Shown: positions 54,426 to 63,519 of the stretch, one piece after another
Layout: every line of letters starts with the position of its first letter
How positions within the stretch are numbered: position 1 is the stretch's first letter
From: a bacterium HR11
GTDB lineage: Bacteria > Acidobacteriota > HRBIN11
Direction: 5' to 3'
Length of the DNA: 64,000 nt
Assembly (NCBI GenBank): GCA_002898535.1
Contig: BEHN01000009.1
Location: 35,071-99,070, forward strand
Notes under the pieces: model-generated
The model's input: the letters and a program-made list of their open reading frames with translations, nothing else
What the model was told of the DNA's origin: nothing
Databases searched by the model: none
Program-made: the position numbers and the translations under genes

Positions 54426-55076
54426 ATGAAAATTCGGAATGCGGAATTTGGAATGCGGAATGGGATGGGCGTCCTGGGGTTGGGGGCCTACGTCCTGGGC
54501 CTGGTGGCCCTGGCCGTGGCCAGCCTCCAGGGGGTCGCTTGCTCCCCCCTCGAGGACGAAAATACGGCCGGCGTCAAGCTGACCGTCCTCAAGATCACGG
54601 CCACGGACGCCCAGGGCCAGGCCAGCGACTGGCTCGCCTCGGACGTCGTCCGGATCGACCCCCAGACGGGCCAGGCGACCGTCCGGGAAGACACGGCGAC
54701 GGTCGACTTCCGCAACGACTTCTTGAATCCGACCATCGAGCCGTCTCCCATGAACGACGTCGTCGTCGTTCGTTACCGGGTCGAGTACTCCCGGCCGGAC
54801 GGTCGGAACCAGCCGGGCGTGGACGTGCCCCGGCCCTTTGATGCCACGACCAACATCCATGTCCCCATCAACGGGACGGGTTCCGGCAATATCGTCGTCG
54901 TGCCAGCCAAGGCCAAACTGGAGGACCCCCTCTGGGGACTGCGCTTCGGCGGCCGTGAAAGAGAAATCTTGGCCTACGCCCTCATCACGTTCTTTGGCCA
55001 CGACCTGTTCGGGCGGAATGTGGCGACAAATGCCCGATTGGAAATCCACTTTGCCAACTGGGCGGACCAGCAATAG
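54426..55076 (+). CDS. Predicted lipoprotein, unknown function, repeat-derived N-terminus
   Basis: Not recognised. The 216 residues have an odd leader MKIRNAEFGMRNGMG, a hydrophobic stretch with lipobox GVAC, and a beta-rich mature part (VKLTVLKITATDAQGQASDWLASDVVRI, NDVVVVRYRVEYSRPDGRNQPG). The first 13 codons are built of the repeat word AATGCGGAAT. GAGGAGGGG lies before the ATG, 13 bases after pilQ, so it is likely co-transcribed and may be an outer-membrane partner of the pilus (inference). Confidence 0.7.
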   Translation: MKIRNAEFGMRNGMGVLGLGAYVLGLVALAVASLQGVACSPLEDENTAGVKLTVLKITATDAQGQASDWLASDVVRIDPQTGQATVREDTATVDFRNDFLNPTIEPSPMNDVVVVRYRVEYSRPDGRNQPGVDVPRPFDATTNIHVPINGTGSGNIVVVPAKAKLEDPLWGLRFGGREREILAYALITFFGHDLFGRNVATNARLEIHFANWADQQ

Positions 55077-55252
55077 AAAGACCACAGACCACGGACCACA
55101 GACCGTGAGACGATAGACCACGAGAAGGGCCACGGGATCATGGACTCACCGGGCCGACCGGCACCCCATCCCGGGATGAGGCGTTCCGGGACGCCTGGAA
55201 AGGTCTGTGGTCCTGTGGTCCATAGTCCCTTTCGTTTAAGGAGGAGTCGGTT
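55077..55252. repeat. Inverted B-word pair
   Basis: GACCACAGACCACGGACC at 55081-55105 faces GGTCTGTGGTCCTGTGG at 55202-55230, with ACCGGGCCG/CCGGCACC and GGGATGAGGCGTTCC between. It ends just before the ribosome site of the next gene. Confidence 0.8.
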
Positions 55253-56215
55253 ATGCGGTGTGGAGGGAATCTTCGCCATTCGGATGGCGGATGGCGAATG
55301 GCGAATGAGGCTGGGTGCCGAGGCCAATTCCCACGCTCCTCGCCCTTTGCCTATCCGGGGAGGGGGAGACGGGACGGGACTTGGGGTCTGGGCTGGCTCC
55401 GGGGCCTCTTGGCAGTCGCCCTGTTGGTGGCCTCCTGGAGTTGCAAGCAGACGAAGGAAATTACTATCCCTGATCCCGATAGCAATGCCACAGCTCTGTA
55501 TATTCTCAAGATCCTGAACATCCAGCCCGACGACATCGACATGAATACGGAAGGCACGGCTTCGGCGACCGTCTTCGCCCGTCTGACGGACGCCCGGGGC
55601 AACCCCCTGGCGGGTCAGGTCCTCTTCTTTGAGGTCGGGGATGTCCCCAACGTCACCTTCAATGCATTGATCCGTGTTGAACAGACGACGGAGCAACGGA
55701 ATGAACTTTTCGCCTGTGGGTACCCCGATTGCCCACCGCCACGGGTGCTCGTCACAGTCTCTGTGAATAGCTCAGTGTCGCAGAATACCTCGTCTCAGTC
55801 GTGCACTGTCACTCTCCCAGGGAGCTTCTTTGGAGACTTGAGCTTCCGCTACCGGACGACCGACAGTGACGGTCGGGCCCAGACTCAGTTCACGTCCGTT
55901 CGGGTAAAGAAGTTCTTTGACCTGGCCCTTGGAGCATGCCTGGCTACTTTTCCGACCGAGAGCGTCCAGACTCAGACGTCCGATACAACAGTCACTGATC
56001 CCGTTTTCTGCGGTGTCTTTGGTGTTCCTTGTATCCAACGGACCGTCACGACGACCCGCACGACGACTGCCGTTATTGACACGATTAGTATCACCCCGCT
56101 CCAATTCTCCTTCGAGCTCCCGATCCGCGTCCGGTGGAACGACCCGCAGTACAACCTGCAGGTCTTCGACGTCCGGCCCCTGGAGGTCCACATCCCGCAG
56201 TTCTGGCACGATTGA
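55253..56215 (+). CDS. Predicted lipoprotein with Ig-like region, repeat-inserted N-terminus
   Basis: Not assigned to a family. The 320 residues begin with about 45 low-complexity residues (MRCGGNLRHSDGGWRMANEAG...), then a normal lipoprotein signal (WLRGLLAVALLVASWSC) and a secreted part with an Ig-like motif (TASATVFARLTDARGNPLAGQVLFFEVGD). The perfect AAGGAGGAG ribosome site at 55238 fits only the far-upstream ATG. C words (ATGGCGGATGGCGAATGGCG) sit between the start and the signal peptide in frame, so I infer the repeat inserted into the leader. Together with the preceding lipoprotein it follows pilQ. Confidence 0.72.
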   Translation: MRCGGNLRHSDGGWRMANEAGCRGQFPRSSPFAYPGRGRRDGTWGLGWLRGLLAVALLVASWSCKQTKEITIPDPDSNATALYILKILNIQPDDIDMNTEGTASATVFARLTDARGNPLAGQVLFFEVGDVPNVTFNALIRVEQTTEQRNELFACGYPDCPPPRVLVTVSVNSSVSQNTSSQSCTVTLPGSFFGDLSFRYRTTDSDGRAQTQFTSVRVKKFFDLALGACLATFPTESVQTQTSDTTVTDPVFCGVFGVPCIQRTVTTTRTTTAVIDTISITPLQFSFELPIRVRWNDPQYNLQVFDVRPLEVHIPQFWHD

Positions 56216-56442
56216 ATGGCGAATAGCGAACGGCGAGAGGGGCACGGCATGCCGTGCCTTTCCCGAGTCACGATTCGTTGCCCGTCGGGGTCGGGACGCC
56301 GGCCGCTCAGAAGGAAGAAGGCGAGGAGGTAAGAAAGGGAGCTTGAACTACGGTTCTCCCCTTTCCCTCCGTCTGTCGTCCTTCTGACCGTCCCTCTGGA
56401 CGCCCAGGTGGACCGCCCTGTGGCCGAAGGGCCGAAAACCCT
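56216..56442. repeat. Spacer with C words and GGCACGGCATGCCGTGCC palindrome
   Basis: C words (GGCGAATAGCGAACGGCG) start right after the stop codon (56217-56236). A perfect palindrome GGCACGGCATGCCGTGCC lies at 56241-56258. An inverted pair AGGAAGAAGGCG / CGTCCTTCTGACC follows. Confidence 0.7.
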
Positions 56443-57234
56443 ATGGCGGATATCGAACGCCTGCACCGACGGTACCTGCTGGACCCCCGGCCGATGAACC
56501 TCGTCCGCTGGCTGGAGGCCCTCCTCCAGGCCGACCGGTTCGAGGACGTCGTCCGGGCCGCCGAGGCCGAGACGGCCCGATTCCCGGACTATGCCCCCTT
56601 GCGCATCGTCCTGGCCCGAGCTTACATGGGCCTGGGCCGATGGGACCTCGCCCGTCCCCACCTCGAAGAAGTCCTCCGCCGGGACGCGACCCACCTCCGG
56701 GCCTGGGAAGCCCTCCTCGAAATTCATGCCGCCCAGGACCGATGGGACGACGTGGCGACGTGTCTGGAAAACCTGGAAATGCTGGGCTGGGAACCGGAAA
56801 AACTCCGCCTGTGGAAGGAACGCCTCGCCGAATATCGGCCCCCGCCGCCGGCGATTCATGCGGCGGCCACCCAGGAGATTACCTTGCCGGCCCCCAGCCC
56901 TTCGCCCCCGAAGCCCGGCGGCGAGGCCCCGTCCCGTCCCCCCGAGGAAGTCGCCCGTCCCGCGCCCGAACCGCCGCCTCAAGCGCCCGGCCGTCCGGAC
57001 ACGGCGGGCGCCGCCCCGTCCCCGCCCCTGCAGGGCGCCTGGCCGCCGGGTTGGGTCCCGGCAAGCCTCGGACTCCCGACGTGGGCCGACGCCTGGGCCG
57101 TCGCTCAGCCAGCCGAATCCTTCTTCCGACGCCAGCGCCCCCGGCCTCGCGGGGTTTCCCCGGAAGACCCGGCCTGGTATAATCTGACCGTCTACTGGAA
57201 TCACCTCTCGACGAAGGGCGGGGAAGACGGGTAA
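56443..57234 (+). CDS. TPR-repeat protein with Pro-rich C-terminal half
   Basis: The 263 residues have three tetratricopeptide-like helices pairs in residues 1-130 (YAPLRIVLARAYMGLGRWDLARPHLEEVLRRDATHLRAWEALLEIHAAQDRW), then a Pro/Ala-rich unstructured stretch (132-205) and a short conserved-looking end (PAWYNLTVYWNHLS). No signal peptide, so probably cytoplasmic. TPRs bind proteins; partner unknown. Confidence 0.75.
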   Translation: MADIERLHRRYLLDPRPMNLVRWLEALLQADRFEDVVRAAEAETARFPDYAPLRIVLARAYMGLGRWDLARPHLEEVLRRDATHLRAWEALLEIHAAQDRWDDVATCLENLEMLGWEPEKLRLWKERLAEYRPPPPAIHAAATQEITLPAPSPSPPKPGGEAPSRPPEEVARPAPEPPPQAPGRPDTAGAAPSPPLQGAWPPGWVPASLGLPTWADAWAVAQPAESFFRRQRPRPRGVSPEDPAWYNLTVYWNHLSTKGGEDG

Positions 57235-57475
57235 GGTCGGCTATCCCGCACCCGCATCTCCTGTAGTCCCGCTCCCAGGCAGACGGGGCTGAGATGAAAG
57301 GGGCCTATCTGCCGACCTGCCCACCTGCCTATCTGCCCATCTGCCCGACGGGCCTATCAGCCCGATTCCCAAACTCCCGAACGGCCGAATCGCTCTGAAC
57401 CCCGCTCTGACGAGTGGGGCCGGGATTTTCATTCCGCGTCTTGCATCTTGTCCCCTGCATCTTGCGTCCCGGTCT
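57235..57475. repeat. Spacer with element-loop, E, H and D words
   Basis: CTGCCGACCTGCCCACCTG words lie at 57309-57350, E words at 57362-57385, an H hairpin (CCCCGCTC 57400-57407 / GAGTGGGG 57412-57419), then D words (CGTCTTGCATCTTGTCCCC) at 57437-57470. Confidence 0.7.
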
Positions 57476-58306
57476 ATGGAAGGCATGATTCAAGACGTGT
57501 CGTATGAGGACTTCATCATGCTCGTGGAGGTCCAGCGGCAGACGCCCGCCGCTGGCCTTTTGCCCCCGGAAGACGGCCTGCGGGACCTGCGGGTTCGCGC
57601 CCGGATGCGGCCTCATGGAGGGGCGGATTTGGAACCCATCCCTGCATACCCCGTCGAGTGTTACATCGTGACCGAGTACGAACCCCTCATCGGTCAGCCG
57701 AAGACCTTCATCATCCTCCGGACCGAGGCCGATAACTACGAGGGTCTCGTTCGGGAAAGCCGCCGTCTCCAGCTCTGGCTCCGGAGTCAGGGCGTCCCGA
57801 CGCTGTTCCGCATCGACCCCCGGTACGGCCTCGTCTACGGAAGCCATCGGGAACCCGTCGTGCCGACGACGACGCCCGACTTTCCTTACGTCCTGACCGT
57901 GCAGGTCGTGACCGACGACCCGGGCCACCCCGAACTGGCCCTCCAGGGCTACGTCGAATCGGCTTTTCGGACCCGATTCGCCGAGCTCTTTGAAAAGTAC
58001 AACCGGACGAAGCCCCAGACCTTCCGCCTCCTGGGGATCGACCTGGGCCGCCTCTTCCGACGAGGCCCCGAGCCGGCCGCCCGGCCGGCCATCCCCCTGA
58101 CCTACGACTGGGTCCGCCGCTTCCTCCAAAATTTGGTCGAGCGCCACCATTGGTTCGACCTGGATCTGTCCATGATTTACACGAACGTCACCGAGCGGGA
58201 CTTCCAGAACGTCCCCGTCGGGGCCGACGCCATCACCCTTTCCCCAGACCGACCCCTCCGGTTCTTCCACTCCATCGACGAACTCACCCGACGGCAGGTC
58301 ATATAG
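57476..58306 (+). CDS. Conserved-looking protein of unknown function
   Basis: Not recognised. The 276 residues have no signal peptide or membrane span. The sequence is charged and well-ordered (YIVTEYEPLIGQPKTFIILRTEADNYEGLVRESRRLQLWLRSQGVPTLFRIDPRYGLVYGS) with an even mix of helix and strand. The end TLSPDRPLRFFHSIDELTRRQVI is hydrophobic-charged. The codon use matches neighbours, so it is a real gene. The ATG at 57476 has no clear ribosome site; ATG 57485 is an option. Confidence 0.65.
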   Translation: MEGMIQDVSYEDFIMLVEVQRQTPAAGLLPPEDGLRDLRVRARMRPHGGADLEPIPAYPVECYIVTEYEPLIGQPKTFIILRTEADNYEGLVRESRRLQLWLRSQGVPTLFRIDPRYGLVYGSHREPVVPTTTPDFPYVLTVQVVTDDPGHPELALQGYVESAFRTRFAELFEKYNRTKPQTFRLLGIDLGRLFRRGPEPAARPAIPLTYDWVRRFLQNLVERHHWFDLDLSMIYTNVTERDFQNVPVGADAITLSPDRPLRFFHSIDELTRRQVI

Positions 58307-58596
58307 CAGCGCCGTTCAGCTCCTGGGAATGCGGATGGACTCGGCCTTTCGGACCCTTCGGGGAGGACGACGTTTCAAGCATTGGGCAGTCGGCAGATGG
58401 GCAGATAGGCAGGTCGGCAGATGGGGAAGGAGGTCCCGATTCGCCGTTCGCCATTTCCTGGGCAGGTCGGCAGATGGGTAGATGGCTGAGGATCTCACAT
58501 CCCGCATCTCGTATCCTGTATCTTGGAAACACCGTGCTTCTCGGGCGGTGGGAGAGGCCGATCGGGCGCTACTCCCACGAACCGAACGGCTCTGAT
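58307..58596. repeat. Palindromic element A, copy 4 (290 bp)
   Basis: The left arm is delta (CAGCGCCGTTCAGC, GATGGACTCGGCC, ACGTTTCAAGC). The right arm is alpha-like (TTGGAAACACCGTGC to CCGAACGGCTCTGAT). The loop has GGCAGATGGGCAG words plus D words (CATCCCGCATCTCGTATCC) at 58497-58525. It begins at the stop codon of the upstream gene. Confidence 0.85.
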
Positions 58597-58682
58597 GACA
58601 GAGCGCTTTGACCCGTGAAAACCCCCTAAGACCATGGACCCATAGACCATGGACCTTGGACTGCAGACCGATTGGAGGCAGT

Positions 58683-59546
58683 ATGGCCCCGTGTGCTATT
58701 CGCCGTTCGCCATTCGCTGTTCGCCATTCGCCGTCCGCCATTAGGCAGGATGCAAAGTCCAAGCGAATCGATGTTCGACGCTGGGCGCTGGATGTTTGGT
58801 CCTTCTTCCTACCCGCCCCAAAGTACCCGACATCGAACGGCCCACACCGCAATCCGCCATCCGCATCCCTCATACCGCGCTTTGTCTGGGCCTTCTTGGC
58901 TCTCACCGCCTTCGCCCTGAGCGGGATCGGCCGGCTGGATATGCGAGATGCGGGATGCGGGATACAGGATGCGAGATACGGGATACGAGATGGGAGATGC
59001 GGGATAGAGGCCGGTGTTGGACCCCCGAAGAAGTGGAATGCCCGATACCCGACACCGAATCCCCACTACCCCCATCCGCCATCCGAATCCCTTCTCCAGG
59101 CTGTCATCGTGAACCGCCTGGTCCGGCGACCGGCGCCGGCCGCATGTGTCCCAGGCCCATTTGATGACCTGGTCGAGCGATATGCCGTCCTCCACGGCCT
59201 CGATGGACGCCTGGTGGCGGCCCTCATGGAGACCGAGTCGGGCTTCGACCCGTGGGCCTTCTCCGAGAAGGGAGCCGTCGGCCTCATGCAACTCCTGCCC
59301 TCGACGGCCCTCGATATGGGCGCCACGGACCCCTGGGACCCCGTCCAGAACGTGGCGGCCGGCGTCCGGTACCTGCGGACCTTACTGGAACGGTACGGCG
59401 GGGACGTGCAGAAGGCCCTGGCGGCCTACAATACGGGCTTCGACCGGGTCGACCGCCTGGCGTCCGACGCCTGGCCGGCCGAGACGCGCCAGTTCGTCCA
59501 GCGGGTCCTCCGGGCCTACGACCGTCTGCATAAGGCGTGCCCCTGA
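58683..59546 (+). CDS. Lytic transglycosylase (SLT domain) with repeat-built N-terminal half
   Basis: The C-terminal part (about 165-287) is a lytic transglycosylase domain cleaving peptidoglycan glycan strands: DGRLVAALMETESGFDPWAFSEKGAVGLMQLLP (catalytic Glu in METESGF), AAGVRYLRTLLERYGGDVQKALAAYNTG. The N-terminal 150 residues are strange: codons 4-22 are C words (GCCATTCGCCGTTCGCC), a membrane helix follows (FVWAFLALTAFALSGI), then D words (GATGCGGGATACAGG) encode residues 86-110. ATG 58683 has a good GGAGGCAGT ribosome site. The enzyme domain looks intact, so the repeats appear tolerated as linkers. Confidence 0.8.
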   Translation: MAPCAIRRSPFAVRHSPSAIRQDAKSKRIDVRRWALDVWSFFLPAPKYPTSNGPHRNPPSASLIPRFVWAFLALTAFALSGIGRLDMRDAGCGIQDARYGIRDGRCGIEAGVGPPKKWNARYPTPNPHYPHPPSESLLQAVIVNRLVRRPAPAACVPGPFDDLVERYAVLHGLDGRLVAALMETESGFDPWAFSEKGAVGLMQLLPSTALDMGATDPWDPVQNVAAGVRYLRTLLERYGGDVQKALAAYNTGFDRVDRLASDAWPAETRQFVQRVLRAYDRLHKACP

Positions 59547-59547
59547 T

Positions 59548-59810
59548 AGCAGAGCCGTTCGGTTCGTGAAAATCCGCATGGATTCGGCTTTTTCGACCCT
59601 TCGGGAAGGACGGTTTTCAAGCTTTGGCAGATAGGCAGTTCGGCAGATGGGCAGATGGTCCCAAAAGCCCTGGGGCTGATCCTTGCCCACCCGGCTTCTA
59701 TCTGCCTATCTGCCGACCTGCCCATCTGCCGGATGCTTGAAAAACCGTGCTTCCCGGGCGTTAGGAAGGGTTGTTCCGACGCCATTCTCACGAACCGAAC
59801 GGCTCTGTTA
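59548..59810. repeat. Palindromic element A, copy 5 (263 bp)
   Basis: The left arm is delta (AGCAGAGCCGTTCGGTTCG, CCGCATGGATTCGGC, GGTTTTCAAGC). The right arm is alpha (GCTTGAAAAACCGTGC to CCGAACGGCTCTGTTA). The loop has CTATCTGCCTATCTGCC words and CCCAAAAGCCCTGGGGC. It begins two bases after the transglycosylase stop codon. Confidence 0.88.
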
Positions 59811-60109
59811 GGGTTGGGGGGCCTACCCGGATTCAAAAATTTGAACCCCGGCGGTCCGGATTCAAATTCTTGGACGCCGCCGGACCCGTCCGTTCGGACC
59901 TTAATCTAATTCAATCCAATCCTGTGTACTGAATTCTTGGGATTATACGATGTAAAGTATCTAATATTATTGAACCTTAAACTATCCGTGTTGTGGCACG
60001 GAGTTTGATAGGACTATTGGGACAGAGGTTGGAGTGTATTCTGACGGTCCTTTTCCAAACCCCAACACCCGATACCCAATACCTTCCATCCCAATGGGGG
60101 AGGACGTCG
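59811..60109 (+). promoter_or_regulatory. AT-rich leader of the TonB-dependent receptor gene
   Basis: An inverted CCGGATTCAAAAATTTGAACCCC / GGATTCAAATTC motif lies at 59827-59874. From 59900 to 60000 the DNA is AT-rich (TCTAATATTATTGAACC), unlike the rest of the window, and holds several -10-like hexamers (TATACG, TATCTAAT). Words ACCCGATACCCAATACC occur at 60067-60083. Confidence 0.45.
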
Positions 60110-63091
60110 ATGCTACGACGCTGGATAGCTGTAGCCAGTGTGCTATGGGTCGCCCTGGGGGCGGGCCTCGTGTGGGGCCAGGCCCGGACGGGCGCCATCT
60201 ACGGGACGGTCACGGACCCCGACGGGAATCCCCTGCCGGGGGTGACCGTCGAGCTGACGTCCTCGGTGACGGCAAGGCAGACGGCCGTGACGGACGTCGA
60301 CGGGAGCTACCGGTTCCCGAGCCTGCCGCCGGGGACGGACTACACCCTGCGGTTTACGCTTCAGGGCTTTCAACCGGTCGTGCGGTCCGACATTAACGTC
60401 CTGGTCGGCGTGAACACAAAGGTGGACGTGACGCTTCGGCCGGGGGCGGCCGAGGAGGTCGTCGTCCGGGGGGCTGTGCCCGTCGTCGACGTCAAATCGA
60501 CGAAGATAGCGGCCAACCTGTCGCGGGACGTGCTCCAGGAACTCCCGACGGCCCGGGACCCCTGGGTCATGCTGGAGCTGGCGCCGGGCGTGATGGTCGA
60601 CCGACAGAATGTCGGCGGCTCCGAGTCCGGCCAGCAGTCGAACTATTTTGCTCGGGGGTCGGGCTTTGGTGACAACCAATGGAATCTGGACGGCGTCAAC
60701 ATCACGGACCCGGCCGCTATTGGGGCCTCGCCGACGTACTATGACTTCGATGCCTTCGAGGAGATGCAGATCACGGCGGGTTCCAACGACGTCGAGGCCC
60801 TGACGGGCGGCGTCATCCTGAACTTCGTGACGCGCCGGGCGGGCAACAAGTTCGTCGGCGGCGGTCGCTTCTACTGGACGACTCATGAGCTGGGCTCGGA
60901 CAATACCAAGTGCATTGAGGAATCGGGCGGTCAGTGCGTCCGCTATGCGACGAAGAGCGGGGACGAGCTTTGGATACCTCGAAGCCGTGGCAACAAGACG
61001 TGGGACGTCAAGGACTTCGGCGTCAACGTCGGCGGCCCCATCGTGAAGGACCGTCTGTGGTTCTGGGGCTCTTACGGTGGGAGCCGCATCGACCTCCTGG
61101 TCCCGACGAACCCCATCAGCCCCGTGCCCGACTTCCTGAAGGACATCTACGACCCGGAGCAGGTGGCGGCCCACGACAAGACTCAGTTGAACAACGTGGC
61201 GGCCAAGCTGAACGCTCAGTTCGGTCGGCATGCCCTGGAAGGGTTCTTCTTCTGGGGCGACAAGACCAAACAGGGCCGTGGCCTGGGTCCGACGCGGCCG
61301 CCGGAGACGACCTGGGACCAGTCGGGTCCGACGCCCATCATCAAGCTCCAGGACGAGTTCTTTGCATCGGACAACCTGTTCCTGTCCCTGAAGGGCGCCT
61401 TCATCGGCCTGGGCTTCAAGCTGGAACCCAAGGGCGGTCGGCAGACTTTCGCCTGGCAGGATGCGGCCCGCGTCTGGCATGGGACATACCTCTACTACCA
61501 GACAGACCGGCCGACGTGGCAATTCACGGGCCAGGCCATCTACTATCGGTCCGAGTTCTTGGGCGGCTCCCATGAGATCAAGATCGGCGCCGAATTCCGG
61601 CGGGCGGACGTGACCTCCGAGTCGGGCTTCGGGACGGGCGAGACCTACCTGCAACGGCCGACTCGAGCGAACCCCAATCGGTACTTTGCCATCCTGGGGA
61701 CGCCTTCGTTCAGTGACTATTGGAAGGACCGGATTTCCGGCTATCTGCAGGACACCTATACGGTCGGTCGGCTCGTCCTGAATCTGGGCGTCCGGGTCGA
61801 TGCCCAGCGCCAGGGCTTCAACGATACGGCCCGACCGGTGACCCACCCGAAGCTTCAGCAAGACCTGGGCCTGACCGAAGTTCGCATCACCGGTGGTCAG
61901 CGGCTGTTCACCTGGACGACGGTCTCGCCCCGGATCGGGGCGACCGTGGACCTCCTGGGGACGGGCAAGACGCTGTTGAAGGGGAGCTTCGCCATCTATC
62001 CCAGTGAACAAGATGTCGACGCTGGTTATTACATGAGCAACACGGCCCGAGAGGCTATCTACATATTTACAGATGTGAACGGAAATCACCGGGCGGACCC
62101 GGACGAACCCCTAATCGGCCCCCTGGCTTTCTGCAACCAACTACTGGCCTTCCCCTGCGACCAGGAGAACCCTGCCCGGAGCCTGTTTGCCGTCGATCCC
62201 AAGGTGAAGTCGCCCAAGACGATGGAGTTCACGGTCGGCTTCGAGCACCAGCTCCTGACGGACCTGGGTATCGGTCTCACGGGTTACTATCGCCGTCTCT
62301 GGGACTTCCCGTGGCCGTACCCCTACCTCCCCGTCTTGGAAGAGGGCGACATTTACGGGTGTTGGGAGCCCATCCCGGATGCCGTCGTGCCGCCGGAATT
62401 CATGAAATTCGGAGACCCCCGGGCTTACACTTGTGAGGGTGTGCCGAAGGAATTCCTGTACACGAACCGACCGGACTATGAGAATACGTACTGGGGCGTG
62501 GAACTGCGGTTCACGAAGCGGATGAGCCAGCGATGGATGCTGATGGGTTCGGTGACGCTCCAAGACTGGAACCGGAAATTTAAGACCTTCCGGGCCAACT
62601 ACGACCCGACGAACTTCGAGCAGTTGAAGGAATCCGACATGGCGTACCAGACGGCTGGTTCCGGCAAGACGGAGATCTGGCCCAATTCCCGCTGGATGGT
62701 CAAACTCGGCGGTGTCGTTCAGCTCCCGTTGGACATCAACCTGGGTGCGACCCTCGTGGCCCGGGAGGGTTACCCCATCCCCATCGTGTACCGGTTTGAT
62801 ACGACGGCTTTCGGCGTGTGCAACGAGTTCGACTGCGGCGATAAGGACGTCCTGACCAACGAGTTCGGCAAGGACCGTCTGCCGACGTTCTGGATGCTGA
62901 ATGCCCGGCTCGAGAAGATGTTCAAGCTGGCCGACTACGGGCGGCTGTACATCTCCGTCGACGGCTTCAACATCACGAACAACGACACGATTCTGGGCAA
63001 GCGGCGCTTCGTGAATCTGGACGGCTTCGGGAAGGTCACCGAGATCGTCGCCCCGCGGGTCTTCCGGGTCGGCGTCCGGTACGAATATTAA
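60110..63091 (+). CDS. TonB-dependent outer-membrane receptor, Oar-like
   Basis: Outer-membrane beta-barrel importer energised by TonB. The 993 residues have a signal peptide (1-23: cleavage after VWGQA), a carboxypeptidase-regulatory-like domain (about 27-105: GAIYGTVTDPDGNPLPGVTVELTSS...TDVDGSYRFPSLPPG), a plug domain (about 110-260: EEVVVRGAVPVVDV, QWNLDGVNITDP) and a long barrel ending in Tyr (VFRVGVRYEY). The GGGGGAGG ribosome site supports the ATG at 60110. This layout matches Oar/CarboxypepD_reg receptors frequent in Acidobacteria; ligand (perhaps peptides or glycans) is unknown. Confidence 0.93.
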   Translation: MLRRWIAVASVLWVALGAGLVWGQARTGAIYGTVTDPDGNPLPGVTVELTSSVTARQTAVTDVDGSYRFPSLPPGTDYTLRFTLQGFQPVVRSDINVLVGVNTKVDVTLRPGAAEEVVVRGAVPVVDVKSTKIAANLSRDVLQELPTARDPWVMLELAPGVMVDRQNVGGSESGQQSNYFARGSGFGDNQWNLDGVNITDPAAIGASPTYYDFDAFEEMQITAGSNDVEALTGGVILNFVTRRAGNKFVGGGRFYWTTHELGSDNTKCIEESGGQCVRYATKSGDELWIPRSRGNKTWDVKDFGVNVGGPIVKDRLWFWGSYGGSRIDLLVPTNPISPVPDFLKDIYDPEQVAAHDKTQLNNVAAKLNAQFGRHALEGFFFWGDKTKQGRGLGPTRPPETTWDQSGPTPIIKLQDEFFASDNLFLSLKGAFIGLGFKLEPKGGRQTFAWQDAARVWHGTYLYYQTDRPTWQFTGQAIYYRSEFLGGSHEIKIGAEFRRADVTSESGFGTGETYLQRPTRANPNRYFAILGTPSFSDYWKDRISGYLQDTYTVGRLVLNLGVRVDAQRQGFNDTARPVTHPKLQQDLGLTEVRITGGQRLFTWTTVSPRIGATVDLLGTGKTLLKGSFAIYPSEQDVDAGYYMSNTAREAIYIFTDVNGNHRADPDEPLIGPLAFCNQLLAFPCDQENPARSLFAVDPKVKSPKTMEFTVGFEHQLLTDLGIGLTGYYRRLWDFPWPYPYLPVLEEGDIYGCWEPIPDAVVPPEFMKFGDPRAYTCEGVPKEFLYTNRPDYENTYWGVELRFTKRMSQRWMLMGSVTLQDWNRKFKTFRANYDPTNFEQLKESDMAYQTAGSGKTEIWPNSRWMVKLGGVVQLPLDINLGATLVAREGYPIPIVYRFDTTAFGVCNEFDCGDKDVLTNEFGKDRLPTFWMLNARLEKMFKLADYGRLYISVDGFNITNNDTILGKRRFVNLDGFGKVTEIVAPRVFRVGVRYEY

Positions 63092-63199
63092 CCATTTCAC
63101 GGTCTCAGGTCCCGGGTGCCGGGTCCCGGTGAGTGAATCGCCAGGCCCGGCCCCGGCCTTTGACCGGAACCGAACCAAGTACCTGATTCGTCTCTGCCT
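63092..63199. other. Short spacer after the receptor gene
   Basis: A GGTCTCAGGTCCCGGGTGCCGGGTCCCGG-like stretch gives GGGTCCCGG/CCCGGGT self-complementarity and may end transcription, but without a T-run. No gene. Confidence 0.35.
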
Positions 63200-63519
63200 A
63201 ACAGAGCCGTTCGGGCGGTGAGAAGTGCGATGGAGAGCGGAAAGGGCACCTCCACGAAAGCACGATGTTTCAAGCAGTCGGCAGATGGGCAGGTGGGCAG
63301 ATGGGCAGTCGGCAGGTGGGCAGATAGGCAGATGGGCAGGTGGGCAGGTCGGGCGACGGGCGTCTATCCTCGGGACACCGGCCGTCATGCCGGTGTCATC
63401 CCCTCTGAACACCGCCAGGGATGGCGGTGTCATCCTTAACAAGCTTGAAAAATCGAGATCGCCGGGCCATCGTTTTCCCTGAGGGGAGCACCATTTCTCC
63501 CAACCGAACGGCTCTGTTA
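63200..63519. repeat. Palindromic element A, copy 6 (320 bp), inverted version of copy 2
   Basis: The left arm is gamma (AACAGAGCCGTTCGGGCGG to CACGATGTTTCAAGC). The right arm is beta (GCTTGAAAAATCGAG to CCGAACGGCTCTGTTA). The arms match those of the copy at 32106-32423 in reverse order. Loop words are GGCAGATGGGCAGGTGG; nested ACACCGGCCGTCATGCC and ACCGCCAGGGATGGCGGT hairpins lie at 63378-63432. Confidence 0.9.

Noticed and set aside
60143..62089. 648-codon open frame antisense to the TonB receptor
   Set aside because: High GC leaves antisense frames open. The plus-strand protein has clear domains, and the antisense product has none.
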